A DNA stretch of 50,897 nucleotides from an uncultured Clostridia bacterium (lineage in GTDB: Bacteria > Bacillota > Clostridia > UBA1381): NCBI GenBank assembly GCA_904395315.1, contig CAJFNT010000064.1, positions 1-50,897 on the forward strand, in the 5' to 3' direction. A program made the position numbers and the translations under genes. The notes under the pieces are model-generated. The model made no database searches, was not told the origin of the DNA, and saw nothing but the letters and a program-made list of their open reading frames with translations. Positions 1-10,271 of the stretch are shown here, piece after piece; the first letter of the stretch is position 1; each line of letters opens with the position of its first letter.

Positions 1-1
1 A

Positions 2-526
2 AATGATATGGGTGAGCCGGGCAGGATTACTATCGACTGCGGTTTGTCACAGCCGCCAAACGGAAGCGGGGAGCTGTTTGTAATTAGCTTTAAAGTGAGC
101 GAAAACATAGATGATGTCGTGGCCGATCTGAGTTTTGATTATGGCGCGCTTGGGTGTGCGGACGGAGAATGTCTTGAACTTATAGCGCTCGGTGGGACGG
201 TGGAAATAGATGGCGATATAGTGCATGAGCCCGAATATTGGTACGATATAGAGGATGGCAGGAATTCATATGCGTATATAAGATGCCTTAGACAAGTGGA
301 TAACGCCGTATTGATCTGTGCCTCATATGATAAGGACGGAGCCCTTATAAATATAGATACGGTGCCGCTGTCTATGAAGACCGGTGAATATGCGGGTGTT
401 GCTATGGAGACCATGGGAACAAGATACAATATGTTCATCTGGGACAGTGAAACAATGCGGCCGTATTCAAAGGTGTATAAATATAGCCAAACCGGAGTGA
501 TTGAACAGCCGCTGCCGTCAGTGTGA
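2..526 (+). CDS. C-terminal fragment of a surface/cohesin-like domain protein (truncated by window start)
   Basis: Frame is open to the window edge. The GRITIDCGLSQPP..GSGELFVISFKV segment resembles cohesin-type beta-sandwich domains. Confidence 0.55.
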   Translation, partial: NDMGEPGRITIDCGLSQPPNGSGELFVISFKVSENIDDVVADLSFDYGALGCADGECLELIALGGTVEIDGDIVHEPEYWYDIEDGRNSYAYIRCLRQVDNAVLICASYDKDGALINIDTVPLSMKTGEYAGVAMETMGTRYNMFIWDSETMRPYSKVYKYSQTGVIEQPLPSV

Positions 527-600
527 ATTATCCGCTTTGATCTAATAGTAAGCGATTAGTAAACGATGATCTTTGTGGATCATGATCTATGTATTTGATA

Positions 601-645
601 AAAACCTCTGACATCTGATTGCAGATTGTTAGAGGTTTTTTATCA
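601..645 (+). terminator. Rho-independent terminator
   Basis: AAAACCTCTGACATCTG-ATTG-CAGATTGTTAGAGGTTTTTT: long stem followed by a T-run. Confidence 0.85.
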
Positions 646-765
646 AAAAACAGTGCCAAATAAAATAAATACTTGCAATCTGCACAAAAAAATGATAAAA
701 TCTAATGTGATTAGAATTTCGGCACGTGCGGCCGTGAAAATTATTTTATTAGGAGAGGAAATGCT

Positions 766-3678
766 ATGAAAAAGATAATTGCGGTGCTTTCCGCTGCGGC
801 GATGCTTTCTCAGGTGTCGGCATTTGCGGCAGAACAGACGGTCAATGTCGGTGACAGTCTGAAAGTCGGCGACTATCCGGAATCTGCGGCGGAAACGCAG
901 AAGCTTATTGATGAAAGACCGGATATACAAAGATTCTCAGAGGATCTGAACAGAGGGCTGATAGCCGTTATGGCAGATGGTTATGGTTTTATATCGTGGA
1001 GATGGCAGGGATATGAAAGTCTTGACGTGAAGTATAACCTTTATAAAAACGGAGAAAAACTCAACACAGAACCGCTTTCGTTAACAAATTATACAGATAT
1101 AAACGCAAAAAGCGGTGATAAGTATCAGGTAGCTCCTGTTACGGACGGCACGGAGGGAGAACTGTGTGATGAAGTTACTATACTTGATGACACGTATTTT
1201 GATATCCCGATCGAAAAGCCGGCTGATAATGAGATAAACGGTGAGACATATACATATGTTGCAAATGATGCATCGGCAGCTGATCTTGACGGAGACGGTG
1301 AGATCGAGATCGTTCTTAAATGGGATCCGTCAAATTCGAAAGATGCGGCTTCAACTGGTTTTACAGGTGAATGTATAATTGACGCGTATAAGCTTGACGG
1401 CACAAGACTATGGCGTATAAATATGGGTAAGAACATCCGTGCCGGCGCGCATGACACGCAGTTTATGGTATATGATTTTGACGGTGACGGGGCTGCGGAA
1501 ATGGCTTGCCGTACGGCTGACGGGACCGTTGCAGGAGACGGTACGGTTATAGGCGATGCGGATGCGGATTATGCATCTCTCAATGACGGTAAAAACCTGA
1601 CTGGACCGTTGTATCTTACCGTGTTTAAAGGAAGCGACGGTTCTGTTATTGACACAGTTGAGTATGATCCGCAGACAACGGGCGAAGGCTATGACTGCAC
1701 TGATTGGGGAGACGGCTACGGTAACCGCTCTGAGCGTTATCTCGCCGGTATCGGCTCGTTTGATGGCGATAAGGTAGGATTTATATTCTGCCGTGGTTAC
1801 TATACAGGCTCCGAGGGACCGCTCGGGGGCAGGACCGTTATGGCGGCATATAACCTTGTAGACGGAAAGATACAGAAACTTTGGAGATTTGATACAAAGG
1901 ATCTTGATAATCAATACATAGGACAGGGAAATCATTCTATGACGCTTGCGGATGTAGATTATGACGGATGTGACGAAGTTATATATGGATCGTTGGCGGT
2001 AGACCATGACGGAACACCGATGTACAGTACAGGGTTCGGACACGGGGATTCGCAGCATGTGAGTGATATCCTTCCGTCGCGTCCCGGACTTGAAGTCTAT
2101 TCGTGTCATGAAGATTCAACAGTTGCCTACAGCTATGAGCTGAGAGATGCTCGGACAGGAGAAATCCTGAACGGCGGTGAACAGCTTGGAATAGATAACG
2201 GACGTGCTTGTGCTGCGGATATCGATCCGGCCTATGATGGCGAAGAGACATGGTCAGCCGCAGGAGTGCTTACATCGGCAGACGGAACGGTTATTTCCAC
2301 GAAGTATACTATGGCTGCAAACTTCCTCAACTGGTGGGACGGCGATCTCGGCAGAGAGGTACAGGACAGTATATATATCCAGAAGTGGAATCCGGAAACT
2401 ATGAGGACAGACACTATATTTACTGCGTCAGGATGCACCTCAATAAACGGCACAAAATCTGTTCCTTCACTCACAGCTGATCTTTTCGGCGACTGGAGAG
2501 AGGAAACGATATATCCGCTTAATGACAACAGCGCTTTAAGAGTGTTTACAACTGCGATACCTACAGGCTACAGGATCCCGACGCTGCTTTCGGATACACA
2601 GTACAGGAACCATGTTGCATTGCAGAATACGTGCTACAATCAGCCGACACATCTGAGCTATTATCTCGGATATGATACAGAAACGGTACCGGTACCGGAG
2701 ATATATGTTGATCGTGATGGAACAAAGGTCACCAATCCCGATCTTGACAAGAAGTCATGGAATATCGATGATCTGTATTTTGGTGAGAATGTAAAGCTTG
2801 TTGCTGATTGTCCGACAGCGCTTGTAAATGGTGTGCCGAATAGAATAGACAATGATGATACAAACGTTGTTCCGGTAATAAACGATGATGATAGAACGAT
2901 GGTGCCGATACGTTTCATATCAGAAGCTTTTGACGCGGAAGTGGGCTGGGATGAGGCTTCAAGAACTGTATCTATAGCAAAAGACGGTAAAGAGGTACTC
3001 ATAACCATAGATTCCAATAAATATACGATTGATGGTACTGAAGCTGAAATGGATACAGAGGCGGTAATAGAGAATTCAAGGACACTTGTACCGCTCAGAG
3101 TAGTGTCAGAGTCTTTAGGACTTGAAGTATATTCAAGCGGAGATCTTATTGTTGTAAGCGATATACCTGTCGCTATGACAGATGAGACAGCGGCTGCCGA
3201 GAGCGCTGCAATAAAGGCTGCTCCCGTTCCTGAAAGAGTTGTTCCAGTAGCTATAAATGAAGGAGAAAAGTTCTATCCAAATCAGCTTGATGTTTTCGGC
3301 GTAACGGCGAGTGACAATGACGGTAACCTTGAGGCGGGTGCTGTAGACCTTGATATGGGAACTCGCTGGTCCGCATTTGGTGCTAATACGCTGACACTGG
3401 ATCTCGGTTCTGTACAGGGAGTAACAGGCGTTGCGATAGCTATGTGGAAAGGCGCAGAGCGAATATACCCATTCATGATAGAGTACTCGACTGATGGAGA
3501 GACTTGGGAAACAGCTCTTCCTAAAACACAGAACAGCGGAACAACAGAGGATATGGAAGAATATATGTTCGGAACACCGGTGTATGCAAGATATATAAGA
3601 TATAACGGAGACGGCGCTACCGATCCCGAAAAGAACTACTGCCATATAAGTGAAATAGCTGTGCTCGGTGTTCAGTAA
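766..3678 (+). CDS. Rhamnogalacturonan lyase (PL11-like), secreted, with copper-amine-oxidase-N-like (stalk) domain and C-terminal F5/8 type C-like domain
   Basis: Signal peptide MKKIIAVLSAAAMLSQVSAFA; PL11-like core (DLDGDGEIEIVLKWDPSNS..AHDTQFMVYDFDGDGAAEMACRTADGT); DDRTMVPIRFISEAF stalk motif; C-terminal LDLGSVQGVTGVAI..EYSTDGETWE..ARYIRYNGDG. Confidence 0.88.
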   Translation: MKKIIAVLSAAAMLSQVSAFAAEQTVNVGDSLKVGDYPESAAETQKLIDERPDIQRFSEDLNRGLIAVMADGYGFISWRWQGYESLDVKYNLYKNGEKLNTEPLSLTNYTDINAKSGDKYQVAPVTDGTEGELCDEVTILDDTYFDIPIEKPADNEINGETYTYVANDASAADLDGDGEIEIVLKWDPSNSKDAASTGFTGECIIDAYKLDGTRLWRINMGKNIRAGAHDTQFMVYDFDGDGAAEMACRTADGTVAGDGTVIGDADADYASLNDGKNLTGPLYLTVFKGSDGSVIDTVEYDPQTTGEGYDCTDWGDGYGNRSERYLAGIGSFDGDKVGFIFCRGYYTGSEGPLGGRTVMAAYNLVDGKIQKLWRFDTKDLDNQYIGQGNHSMTLADVDYDGCDEVIYGSLAVDHDGTPMYSTGFGHGDSQHVSDILPSRPGLEVYSCHEDSTVAYSYELRDARTGEILNGGEQLGIDNGRACAADIDPAYDGEETWSAAGVLTSADGTVISTKYTMAANFLNWWDGDLGREVQDSIYIQKWNPETMRTDTIFTASGCTSINGTKSVPSLTADLFGDWREETIYPLNDNSALRVFTTAIPTGYRIPTLLSDTQYRNHVALQNTCYNQPTHLSYYLGYDTETVPVPEIYVDRDGTKVTNPDLDKKSWNIDDLYFGENVKLVADCPTALVNGVPNRIDNDDTNVVPVINDDDRTMVPIRFISEAFDAEVGWDEASRTVSIAKDGKEVLITIDSNKYTIDGTEAEMDTEAVIENSRTLVPLRVVSESLGLEVYSSGDLIVVSDIPVAMTDETAAAESAAIKAAPVPERVVPVAINEGEKFYPNQLDVFGVTASDNDGNLEAGAVDLDMGTRWSAFGANTLTLDLGSVQGVTGVAIAMWKGAERIYPFMIEYSTDGETWETALPKTQNSGTTEDMEEYMFGTPVYARYIRYNGDGATDPEKNYCHISEIAVLGVQ

Positions 3679-3714
3679 ACATATAAAATCGAATGGAGTT
3701 TATGCTCCGTGCAT

Positions 3715-3743
3715 GGGCTGCCCTTTTGGGGGCAGCCTTTTTG
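3715..3743. terminator. Terminator between convergent genes
   Basis: GGCTGCCcttttgGGGGCAGCC followed by TTTTT. Confidence 0.85.
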
Positions 3744-3746
3744 TGG

Positions 3747-4820
3747 TTATTTACGCAGCTTTGCAAGTCTGGAAATTGAGGCGGTGAGCAGCGCAAATGC
3801 GGTCACGGTGGCTGTCATTAGTGCCGCTGCGGTAAATGAGACAGATAATACGGGTGTGTTCGACGAGAATACGGCTGCAGTGGGCTGTGATATGAAAAGC
3901 AGAGCAGCCGTAAGCGTGGCGGCAAATGCTCCATGCAGCATTTTGCCTGCTATATACGGTTTCAGACTGAGACCTGAGTCTGAGGTGACTGCCATTACCT
4001 GAAGGTGTACACTTATTCCTGAAAAGCCAACAATGAACGATGTGAGTATCAGTTTTTCATAAAGTCCGGCATCAAGCGCCGATGTCTTAAGCACACCGGT
4101 AGAAAATTCGCAAAGTCCGGACGCTGCAGCGTCAAGGATGGGCGGCAGTGATCCTATGGATAGAATTGTTCTGGATAAAGCGGAAAAAAATATTATAGAA
4201 AAGCATACGGTCAGTATGCTTTTCACGGACTCACGAAGTGATACTGAAAACACATTGGAAAGAGGCGTTTCGCTTGTATTGAGCTTCATAGGCGGGGAAT
4301 TATGTTTGTTTTTGCCATATCTCCTGAAGCATATACCGACAAGTACAGATGAAATTATATGCACAGCATACAGAGCGATCCCGTAAGAGAGCTTACCGTA
4401 TATTGACACGCCTATGGAGCCTATAATAAAAAGCGGGCCTGAATTGCTGCAGAATGAGAGAAGTCGTTCCGCTTCCGCTTTTGAGAGCGCTCCGCATTTG
4501 TAGAGCTGAGAGGCGGTGAGCGCTCCGAGCGGATATCCGCTTATTATACCGAGTACAAATGCGGCGGCGCCAGCGGGAGCGATATTGAAAAGGGGCCGCA
4601 TGATATTTTTCGCCGCCGATGCCAATACAGAACCGAACCCGGAATATACAAGCAGACTGGAACACACAAAAAAAGGGAACAGCGTTGGTATTATAAGCTC
4701 GTAACATATGTTCATAGCTTCTTTTGAATAGCGTATGATGTCTTCAGCTCTTGATATCAGCAGTATGATGACTGAGATGATACACGTATAAAATATTATT
4801 TTTTTTGCCATTTTGCACAA
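3747..4820 (-). CDS. ylbJ: Sporulation integral membrane protein YlbJ
   Basis: Polytopic protein with ELIIPTLFPFFVCSSLL, GIISGYPLGA and CSNSGPLFIIGSIG motifs typical of YlbJ. Confidence 0.88.
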   Translation of the reverse strand: MCKMAKKIIFYTCIISVIILLISRAEDIIRYSKEAMNICYELIIPTLFPFFVCSSLLVYSGFGSVLASAAKNIMRPLFNIAPAGAAAFVLGIISGYPLGALTASQLYKCGALSKAEAERLLSFCSNSGPLFIIGSIGVSIYGKLSYGIALYAVHIISSVLVGICFRRYGKNKHNSPPMKLNTSETPLSNVFSVSLRESVKSILTVCFSIIFFSALSRTILSIGSLPPILDAAASGLCEFSTGVLKTSALDAGLYEKLILTSFIVGFSGISVHLQVMAVTSDSGLSLKPYIAGKMLHGAFAATLTAALLFISQPTAAVFSSNTPVLSVSFTAAALMTATVTAFALLTASISRLAKLRK

Positions 4821-4943
4821 CCGTCCTTAAATAATATAACTGGAATTTATATGCGGAAGCGGAGAGGCTGTATTTGCTTCTGATTATTTAATATATATTC
4901 ATCAATGCGGATATATAATCATACAATTTTAAAGGTGATGTTT

Positions 4944-5207
4944 ATGAGGAAGCTGTCTGAATTTATAGCGGATACGATGCGTATGCCTAAGGACGTTGTT
5001 ATGGATCTTCCAAGAGTGTCTGTATGCGGTGACAGGGAGATATTTATAGAAAATCATAAAGGGCTTGTGGAATATACTGATACCGAGATCAGAGTGAAGA
5101 TGCGCGGGGGGATAATACGTGTAAGCGGCACATCGCTCAGGATAGTTGTTATGGAATATGATAGAATGGTAATAAACGGAGTTTTTAAAGGCGTTTTTTA
5201 TGATTAA
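4944..5207 (+). CDS. yqfC: Sporulation protein YqfC (YabP/YqfC family)
   Basis: LPRVSVCGDREIFIENHKGLVEYTDTEIRVKMRGGIIRVSG; followed by yqfD. Start chosen after AAAGGTG. Confidence 0.88.
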   Translation: MRKLSEFIADTMRMPKDVVMDLPRVSVCGDREIFIENHKGLVEYTDTEIRVKMRGGIIRVSGTSLRIVVMEYDRMVINGVFKGVFYD

Positions 5208-5245
5208 AGCACATTTCAGTATAAAAAAACAGGAGTTCAAAAAAA

Positions 5246-6442
5246 ATGTTCAAAAAAATCTTTAAATTTATTACTGGGTATGTTATAATAAGAGTAATGG
5301 GAAAATATCCGGAACGCTTTGTAAATATGTGTCTGTTTAACGGTATATCTGCAGATGAGATCAAGCCGTGCGATGATGGGCTGATAATGCGTTTGGCTAT
5401 GCGAGATCTTAAAGGGATAAGACGTATAGCGCGCAAGTGCGGAGTTAAAGTGCATATAGAGTCAAAGCACGGCGCGGCTGTATTCATCGCTAAAAACAGA
5501 GGCAGATTTGGATTTATTGTTTGTGGTGTTGCGGTCTGTATATTTTTCCTTGCGGTTCCGCAGTATATATGGTGTGTTGAGATAAACGGAACGTATAATG
5601 TAGACATAGCAGAGATAGAGGCAGTACTGCGCGATCACGGAGTGTATGTCGGCGCCCCTAAAAAGAATATTGACAAACTTTCCGAGATCAAAAATGACGC
5701 TGTTCATAGGATAGAAGGCATCAATTGGGCATGGCTATATATAGAGGGAGCAAAGGCGAGGTTTGAGGTACAGGAGATTACGCCCGCTCCCGAGGTAAAA
5801 GATAAAGAAACGCCCGTTGATATAATAGCGGCGTGCGACGGCGTTGTACGTTCTGCGGTAGTGAAACGCGGCGAGCGGCGCGTTAACAGCGGAATGACTG
5901 TGACAGCCGGTGAATTGCTTGTTTCCGGGAAAGTAGCTGTTTTTGCGGAAGGTTCGCCGGAAAAGTATATTTATGTTCATTCATCTGCCGATATTTTGGC
6001 GGATACTCTGCGAAAGGAGTCTGGCATTTATACTGATACAGAGGAACTGAGAGTGAAAACAGGGAGCTCAAAGAAGCGTTTTTCATTGGAGATATTCGGA
6101 AAACAATTCGATCTGTTCAGAGATATCAGCTGTGGTTATGCTGATTACGACTATGACCGGACAATATATGATCTGAATATACCGTTTTTAGGATACGCGG
6201 GAGTATCGTTGTCTATTTACGAGGTGAGTGAAGTGAACGTAGTCCAGAATAAACTCACCGAACAGGAGGTCCTTTCAAGAGCGAAAGAGGATCTTGAGGA
6301 AAAGATATGCCGTAAGCTGGGAACGGGGGCTGTCAGGACCGATGAAGAGCTGACACATTCTGTTAAAAACGGACTATATACTGTTGAGCTCAGAATGTAT
6401 TTAAGAGAAAATATCGGTATAGAAGTACCGACGGAGGAGTGA
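5246..6442 (+). CDS. yqfD: Sporulation protein YqfD
   Basis: YqfD-like length and domain pattern between yqfC and phoH. Confidence 0.88.
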   Translation: MFKKIFKFITGYVIIRVMGKYPERFVNMCLFNGISADEIKPCDDGLIMRLAMRDLKGIRRIARKCGVKVHIESKHGAAVFIAKNRGRFGFIVCGVAVCIFFLAVPQYIWCVEINGTYNVDIAEIEAVLRDHGVYVGAPKKNIDKLSEIKNDAVHRIEGINWAWLYIEGAKARFEVQEITPAPEVKDKETPVDIIAACDGVVRSAVVKRGERRVNSGMTVTAGELLVSGKVAVFAEGSPEKYIYVHSSADILADTLRKESGIYTDTEELRVKTGSSKKRFSLEIFGKQFDLFRDISCGYADYDYDRTIYDLNIPFLGYAGVSLSIYEVSEVNVVQNKLTEQEVLSRAKEDLEEKICRKLGTGAVRTDEELTHSVKNGLYTVELRMYLRENIGIEVPTEE

Positions 6443-6448
6443 CACTAT

Positions 6449-7441
6449 TTGATAAAACGAGAGATAGAGGTGCCCGAAAACATGGAGATCTCCGAGTTGT
6501 TCGGAAATTTTGATGAGAATATGAAGCTTGTCGAGAAAGCATTTGACGTTAATGTTGCTGTGAAAGATAATGCTGTCAGGATCACAGGCAGTGAGGAAGG
6601 CGTGGAGCGAGCGGGCGACGTTATTCATATGCTCATAACTATGCTGTGTGATGGGGAAAAGCTGGATGAACAGAGGATCCTTTATGCCATATCGCTCGAA
6701 CAGGAGAACGGCGGGCTTGATGTGAAGTCCTTGGGAGCCGACTGCATAGCCGTAAATATAAAGGGGCAGCCGATAAAGACAAAAACACTTGGGCAGAAAA
6801 AGTATACAGATGCTATCGACAAAAATACAATAGTGTTTGGCATAGGTCCCGCCGGGACCGGGAAAACGTATCTTGCAGTAGCAAAAGCGGTTATGGCTCT
6901 TAAGAGACGAGAGGTGAACCGCATCATTTTGACGAGACCGGCAGTGGAAGCCGGAGAAAAACTTGGATTTTTGCCTGGAGATCTGCAGAATAAAGTTGAC
7001 CCTTATTTGAGACCGCTCTATGATGGGATGTATGAAATGCTCGGAGGAGAGGGATTTTTGCGGTATCAGGAGCGCGGGGTCATAGAGGTGGCGCCGTTGG
7101 CATATATGCGTGGAAGGACCCTCGACAATGCTTTTATTATTCTCGACGAGGCACAGAATACGACACCTGAGCAGATGAAGATGTTTTTGACCAGGATCGG
7201 CTATGGCTCGCATGCTATCGTTACGGGAGACATAACTCAGATAGATCTTCCGGGCGATAAACGTTCAGGCCTTAAAGAAGCGATGAAGATCCTGGACGGC
7301 ATCGACGATATCGCGTTTTGTAAGTTCACGGAAAAGGATGTTGTAAGGCATCCGCTTGTACAGAAGATCATAAAAGCTTACGAGAAATACGATGCTGAGA
7401 AAGAGAGGCGCAGAAATGCGCGCGCGAAAAAACAGAGCTGA
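6449..7441 (+). CDS. phoH: PhoH family ATPase
   Basis: GIGPAGTGKTYLAVAKAV Walker A; ILTRPAVEAGEKLGFLPGDLQNKVDPYLRPLYD; TTG start. Confidence 0.93.
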   Translation: MIKREIEVPENMEISELFGNFDENMKLVEKAFDVNVAVKDNAVRITGSEEGVERAGDVIHMLITMLCDGEKLDEQRILYAISLEQENGGLDVKSLGADCIAVNIKGQPIKTKTLGQKKYTDAIDKNTIVFGIGPAGTGKTYLAVAKAVMALKRREVNRIILTRPAVEAGEKLGFLPGDLQNKVDPYLRPLYDGMYEMLGGEGFLRYQERGVIEVAPLAYMRGRTLDNAFIILDEAQNTTPEQMKMFLTRIGYGSHAIVTGDITQIDLPGDKRSGLKEAMKILDGIDDIAFCKFTEKDVVRHPLVQKIIKAYEKYDAEKERRRNARAKKQS

Positions 7442-7455
7442 CAAGGGGAGTATGT

Positions 7456-7950
7456 ATGGTAGAATTCATAATAGAGTCGGATCGTGTATCGGAGCCGTGC
7501 GAGGAAGAGATCAATGAGCTAAAAAAAGTATGCGAAAAGATCATGGAAAATGAAGAATGCAATTTTGACGCTGAAATAAGTCTTACATTTACAGATAATA
7601 AAGGCATACGTGAGATCAACAGAGAGTACAGAGGGATAGACAGAGAAACGGACGTGCTGTCTTTTCCTATGCTTGATTTTGAAAACGGAGAAGCGGATGC
7701 CGAATTTGAAACGGATGAGGATATGGTAATGCTCGGTGATATTGTTATATCGGTGGAAAGAGCGGCTGAACAGGCAGCTGAGCTTAACCATTCCGTAAGA
7801 CGCGAATTGGCGTTTTTGACGGCGCATTCGATGCTTCATCTGCTTGGTTACGATCATGTGGATGATGAGGAAGGAGAGCGCGAGATGATAGAGAGACAGA
7901 GTCGCGCTCTTGATGGATTAGGGATAACAAGAGATATCTCAGAATTTTAA
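7456..7950 (+). CDS. ybeY: rRNA maturation endoribonuclease YbeY
   Basis: LGDIVIS and HSMLHLLGYDHVDDEEGEREM motifs (HxxxHLxGYDH). Confidence 0.93.
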   Translation: MVEFIIESDRVSEPCEEEINELKKVCEKIMENEECNFDAEISLTFTDNKGIREINREYRGIDRETDVLSFPMLDFENGEADAEFETDEDMVMLGDIVISVERAAEQAAELNHSVRRELAFLTAHSMLHLLGYDHVDDEEGEREMIERQSRALDGLGITRDISEF

Positions 7951-7967
7951 TGATTAGGATCAGAATA

Positions 7968-8450
7968 ATGAAAAATAAATATTTTCGGACAAGTGTGAGT
8001 CATGCGATGGAAGGTTTGCTTTATACGGCATATAATGAGCGGAATTTCAGGATAGATATTGTTTGTGCAATGTATGTCATATGGTTTGCGTCGGCATGCA
8101 GACTTTCTGAGATCGAGTGGCTGTTTGTTATATCTGCGGTTGGTTTGGTCTTGATCGCAGAAACTTTTAACACTGCTTTGGAACGGGCGGTAGATTCTTT
8201 TTCCGAAGCTTATAATGAAGCGGCGAAAAACTCCAAAGACGCTTCCGCGGGGGCTGTTGTGATATGCGCACTTTTGGCTGCCGCTGTTGGGATCGCTGTT
8301 TTTGCGGATAGGATCCGTATATTTATGGCAGTTGAAACGATAACGAGTTCCGCTGTGAGACTATTTGTTTTTGCTGCGATAACGATTTTTGCGGTTTGGT
8401 TTATATTCTTGTTCGGAAAGAAAAAAGAAGATCGGAAAGGAAAAATATGA
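7968..8450 (+). CDS. dgkA: Diacylglycerol/undecaprenol kinase family protein with extra C-terminal TM region
   Basis: GLLYTAYNERNFRID and ETFNTALERAVD motifs; lies between ybeY and era. Confidence 0.85.
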   Translation: MKNKYFRTSVSHAMEGLLYTAYNERNFRIDIVCAMYVIWFASACRLSEIEWLFVISAVGLVLIAETFNTALERAVDSFSEAYNEAAKNSKDASAGAVVICALLAAAVGIAVFADRIRIFMAVETITSSAVRLFVFAAITIFAVWFIFLFGKKKEDRKGKI

Positions 8451-9349
8451 ATACTAAATTTAAATCGGGATTCTGCGCTATAATCGGAATGCCTAATGTG
8501 GGAAAATCAACACTTTTGAACGCGATTGCTGGACAGAAAATAGCAATAATATCGGATAAACCTCAAACAACGAGAAACAGGATACTTGCGGTGCATTCCA
8601 CACCGACAGAACAGATAATTTTCACGGATACTCCAGGAATACACGATCCGCATAATAAGCTCGGAGAATATATGGTTCGGATCGCTAATGAGAGCATGCG
8701 GGATACGGATGTGGTCGTATTTGTTGTCGATGCGTCTAAGGGCATACGCGATAAAGAAAGAGAGATAGCGCAGAACATAGATAAACTGGGAAGACCATGT
8801 ATTCTTGTAATAAACAAGATCGATCTGGTGAAAAAAGAGGACCTGCTTCCAATGATAGCTGATTTTTCAAGTATGAATGATTTCGAAGCGATCATTCCGA
8901 TAAGCGCTAAGAGCAATGACGGAGTTGACCGGCTTATGAATATCATAACCGACTATCTTGAGGAAGGACCGATGTTTTATGATGAGGATATGGTCACCGA
9001 TCAGCCGGAGCGCGCGATCGCGGCAGAGATAATACGTGAAAAAATGCTGTGGCTGCTTGATAAAGAGGTGCCGCATGGTATCGCTATAGAGATATCGGGA
9101 ATGAAGGAAAAGGGAAAAGTAACAGAGATACATGCGACGATAAACTGTGAGAAAAAGACACACAAAGGGATAATAATAGGTAAAAACGGTGAGATGCTAA
9201 AGAAGATAGGGAGCATGGCGCGTGCCGATATAGAGAAGATGCTTGGTAAAAAAGTTTATCTTGAGCTTTGGGTAAAGGTCAAGAGTGATTGGAGAAACAG
9301 CGATTATCTTATAAAGAATTTCGGATATAAAGACGACGATTCGATATAA
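8447..9349 (+). CDS. era: GTPase Era
   Basis: GMPNVGKSTLLNAI, DTPGIH, NKID and C-terminal KH domain (GIIIGKNGEMLKKIG). ATGA overlap with dgkA. Confidence 0.95.
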   Translation: MNTKFKSGFCAIIGMPNVGKSTLLNAIAGQKIAIISDKPQTTRNRILAVHSTPTEQIIFTDTPGIHDPHNKLGEYMVRIANESMRDTDVVVFVVDASKGIRDKEREIAQNIDKLGRPCILVINKIDLVKKEDLLPMIADFSSMNDFEAIIPISAKSNDGVDRLMNIITDYLEEGPMFYDEDMVTDQPERAIAAEIIREKMLWLLDKEVPHGIAIEISGMKEKGKVTEIHATINCEKKTHKGIIIGKNGEMLKKIGSMARADIEKMLGKKVYLELWVKVKSDWRNSDYLIKNFGYKDDDSI

Positions 9350-9372
9350 GTTTCAGCGTTGGAGCAAGCAAG

Positions 9373-10110
9373 ATGGATGATTCGGTACACAGAGGGATAG
9401 TTATCCGGCAGAGCAATTACGGAGACGCGCACAGGATGCTTTCGATATTTACCGAGGATTCGGGGATAGTGAAGGCTGTGCGCTACGGAGTGCGCGGCAA
9501 AAAAACATCAAATGCTGCCGCGTTTCAGCTTTTAAGTTACGGAGATTTTAAGCTCAGACCGTCCGGGAATGGGATAATGACGGCGCAGTCGGCGGATATA
9601 ATAGATGGCTTCGTTCCCGTCAGTGAAGACATCGTAAAACTTGCATTGGTAAACTATTTTGCGGATATAACATATTCCATTTTGGGTGAGGCTAATCCAG
9701 ATAAACGCATCCTCTCATTGTTTTTGAACATCGTATATGCGGCGGCATATCGAAAAGATACTCTTTCAAAGCTGAAATGCGTATATGAGCTGAAGCTGAT
9801 GTGCGCCGGAGGCTATATGCCAAACACAGGAGCGTGTGTCGAATGCGGCGCCGAGCCGGAATATTTCAGACCTGACAGCGGATGCTTTGTATGCGCATCA
9901 CACCGCAGAAAAGGTGATGTATATGTTTCGCCGGGAGCTGTGTCGCTTATGAGATATGTTACGGGATGTCCGGATAAAAGAATGCTGGCATTCAGCACCG
10001 TGGATTCTATCTGTGATGAGGCTGGAGCTGCTGCGGAACGCTATATAAGCGCGCAGTGCGGCAGAGAGTTCAAAAGCCTTTCATATTATAAGACAGTGAA
10101 GAGTATATAG
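9373..10110 (+). CDS. recO: DNA repair protein RecO
   Basis: N-terminal OB-like region; C-x2-C Zn site (CVECGAEPEYFRPDSGCFVC); position after era. Confidence 0.9.
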   Translation: MDDSVHRGIVIRQSNYGDAHRMLSIFTEDSGIVKAVRYGVRGKKTSNAAAFQLLSYGDFKLRPSGNGIMTAQSADIIDGFVPVSEDIVKLALVNYFADITYSILGEANPDKRILSLFLNIVYAAAYRKDTLSKLKCVYELKLMCAGGYMPNTGACVECGAEPEYFRPDSGCFVCASHRRKGDVYVSPGAVSLMRYVTGCPDKRMLAFSTVDSICDEAGAAAERYISAQCGREFKSLSYYKTVKSI

Positions 10111-10203
10111 GGATCTGTTTGGTGAGTTTTTATAAAAACATATATATATGTAAGGACAAAGTTAACTATTTTGGAAAAAATCAAAAAAATTTAATAAAAG
10201 TCT

Positions 10204-10235
10204 TGCATTTCGGCAGGAAATGTTGTATAATAGTT
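10204..10235 (+). promoter_or_regulatory. rpsT promoter
   Basis: TTGCAT - 17 nt - TATAAT. Confidence 0.75.
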
Positions 10236-10271
10236 TAGTATTATGTATTAATTTTGTGGAGGTGTAGAGAC

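Noticed and set aside
1408-2109. 233-aa minus-strand ORF inside the PL11 gene
   Set aside because: Antisense to a clear coding gene, low-complexity non-protein-like composition; shadow ORF.
6401-7213. 270-aa minus-strand ORF across yqfD/phoH
   Set aside because: Overlaps conserved phoH on the other strand; shadow ORF.
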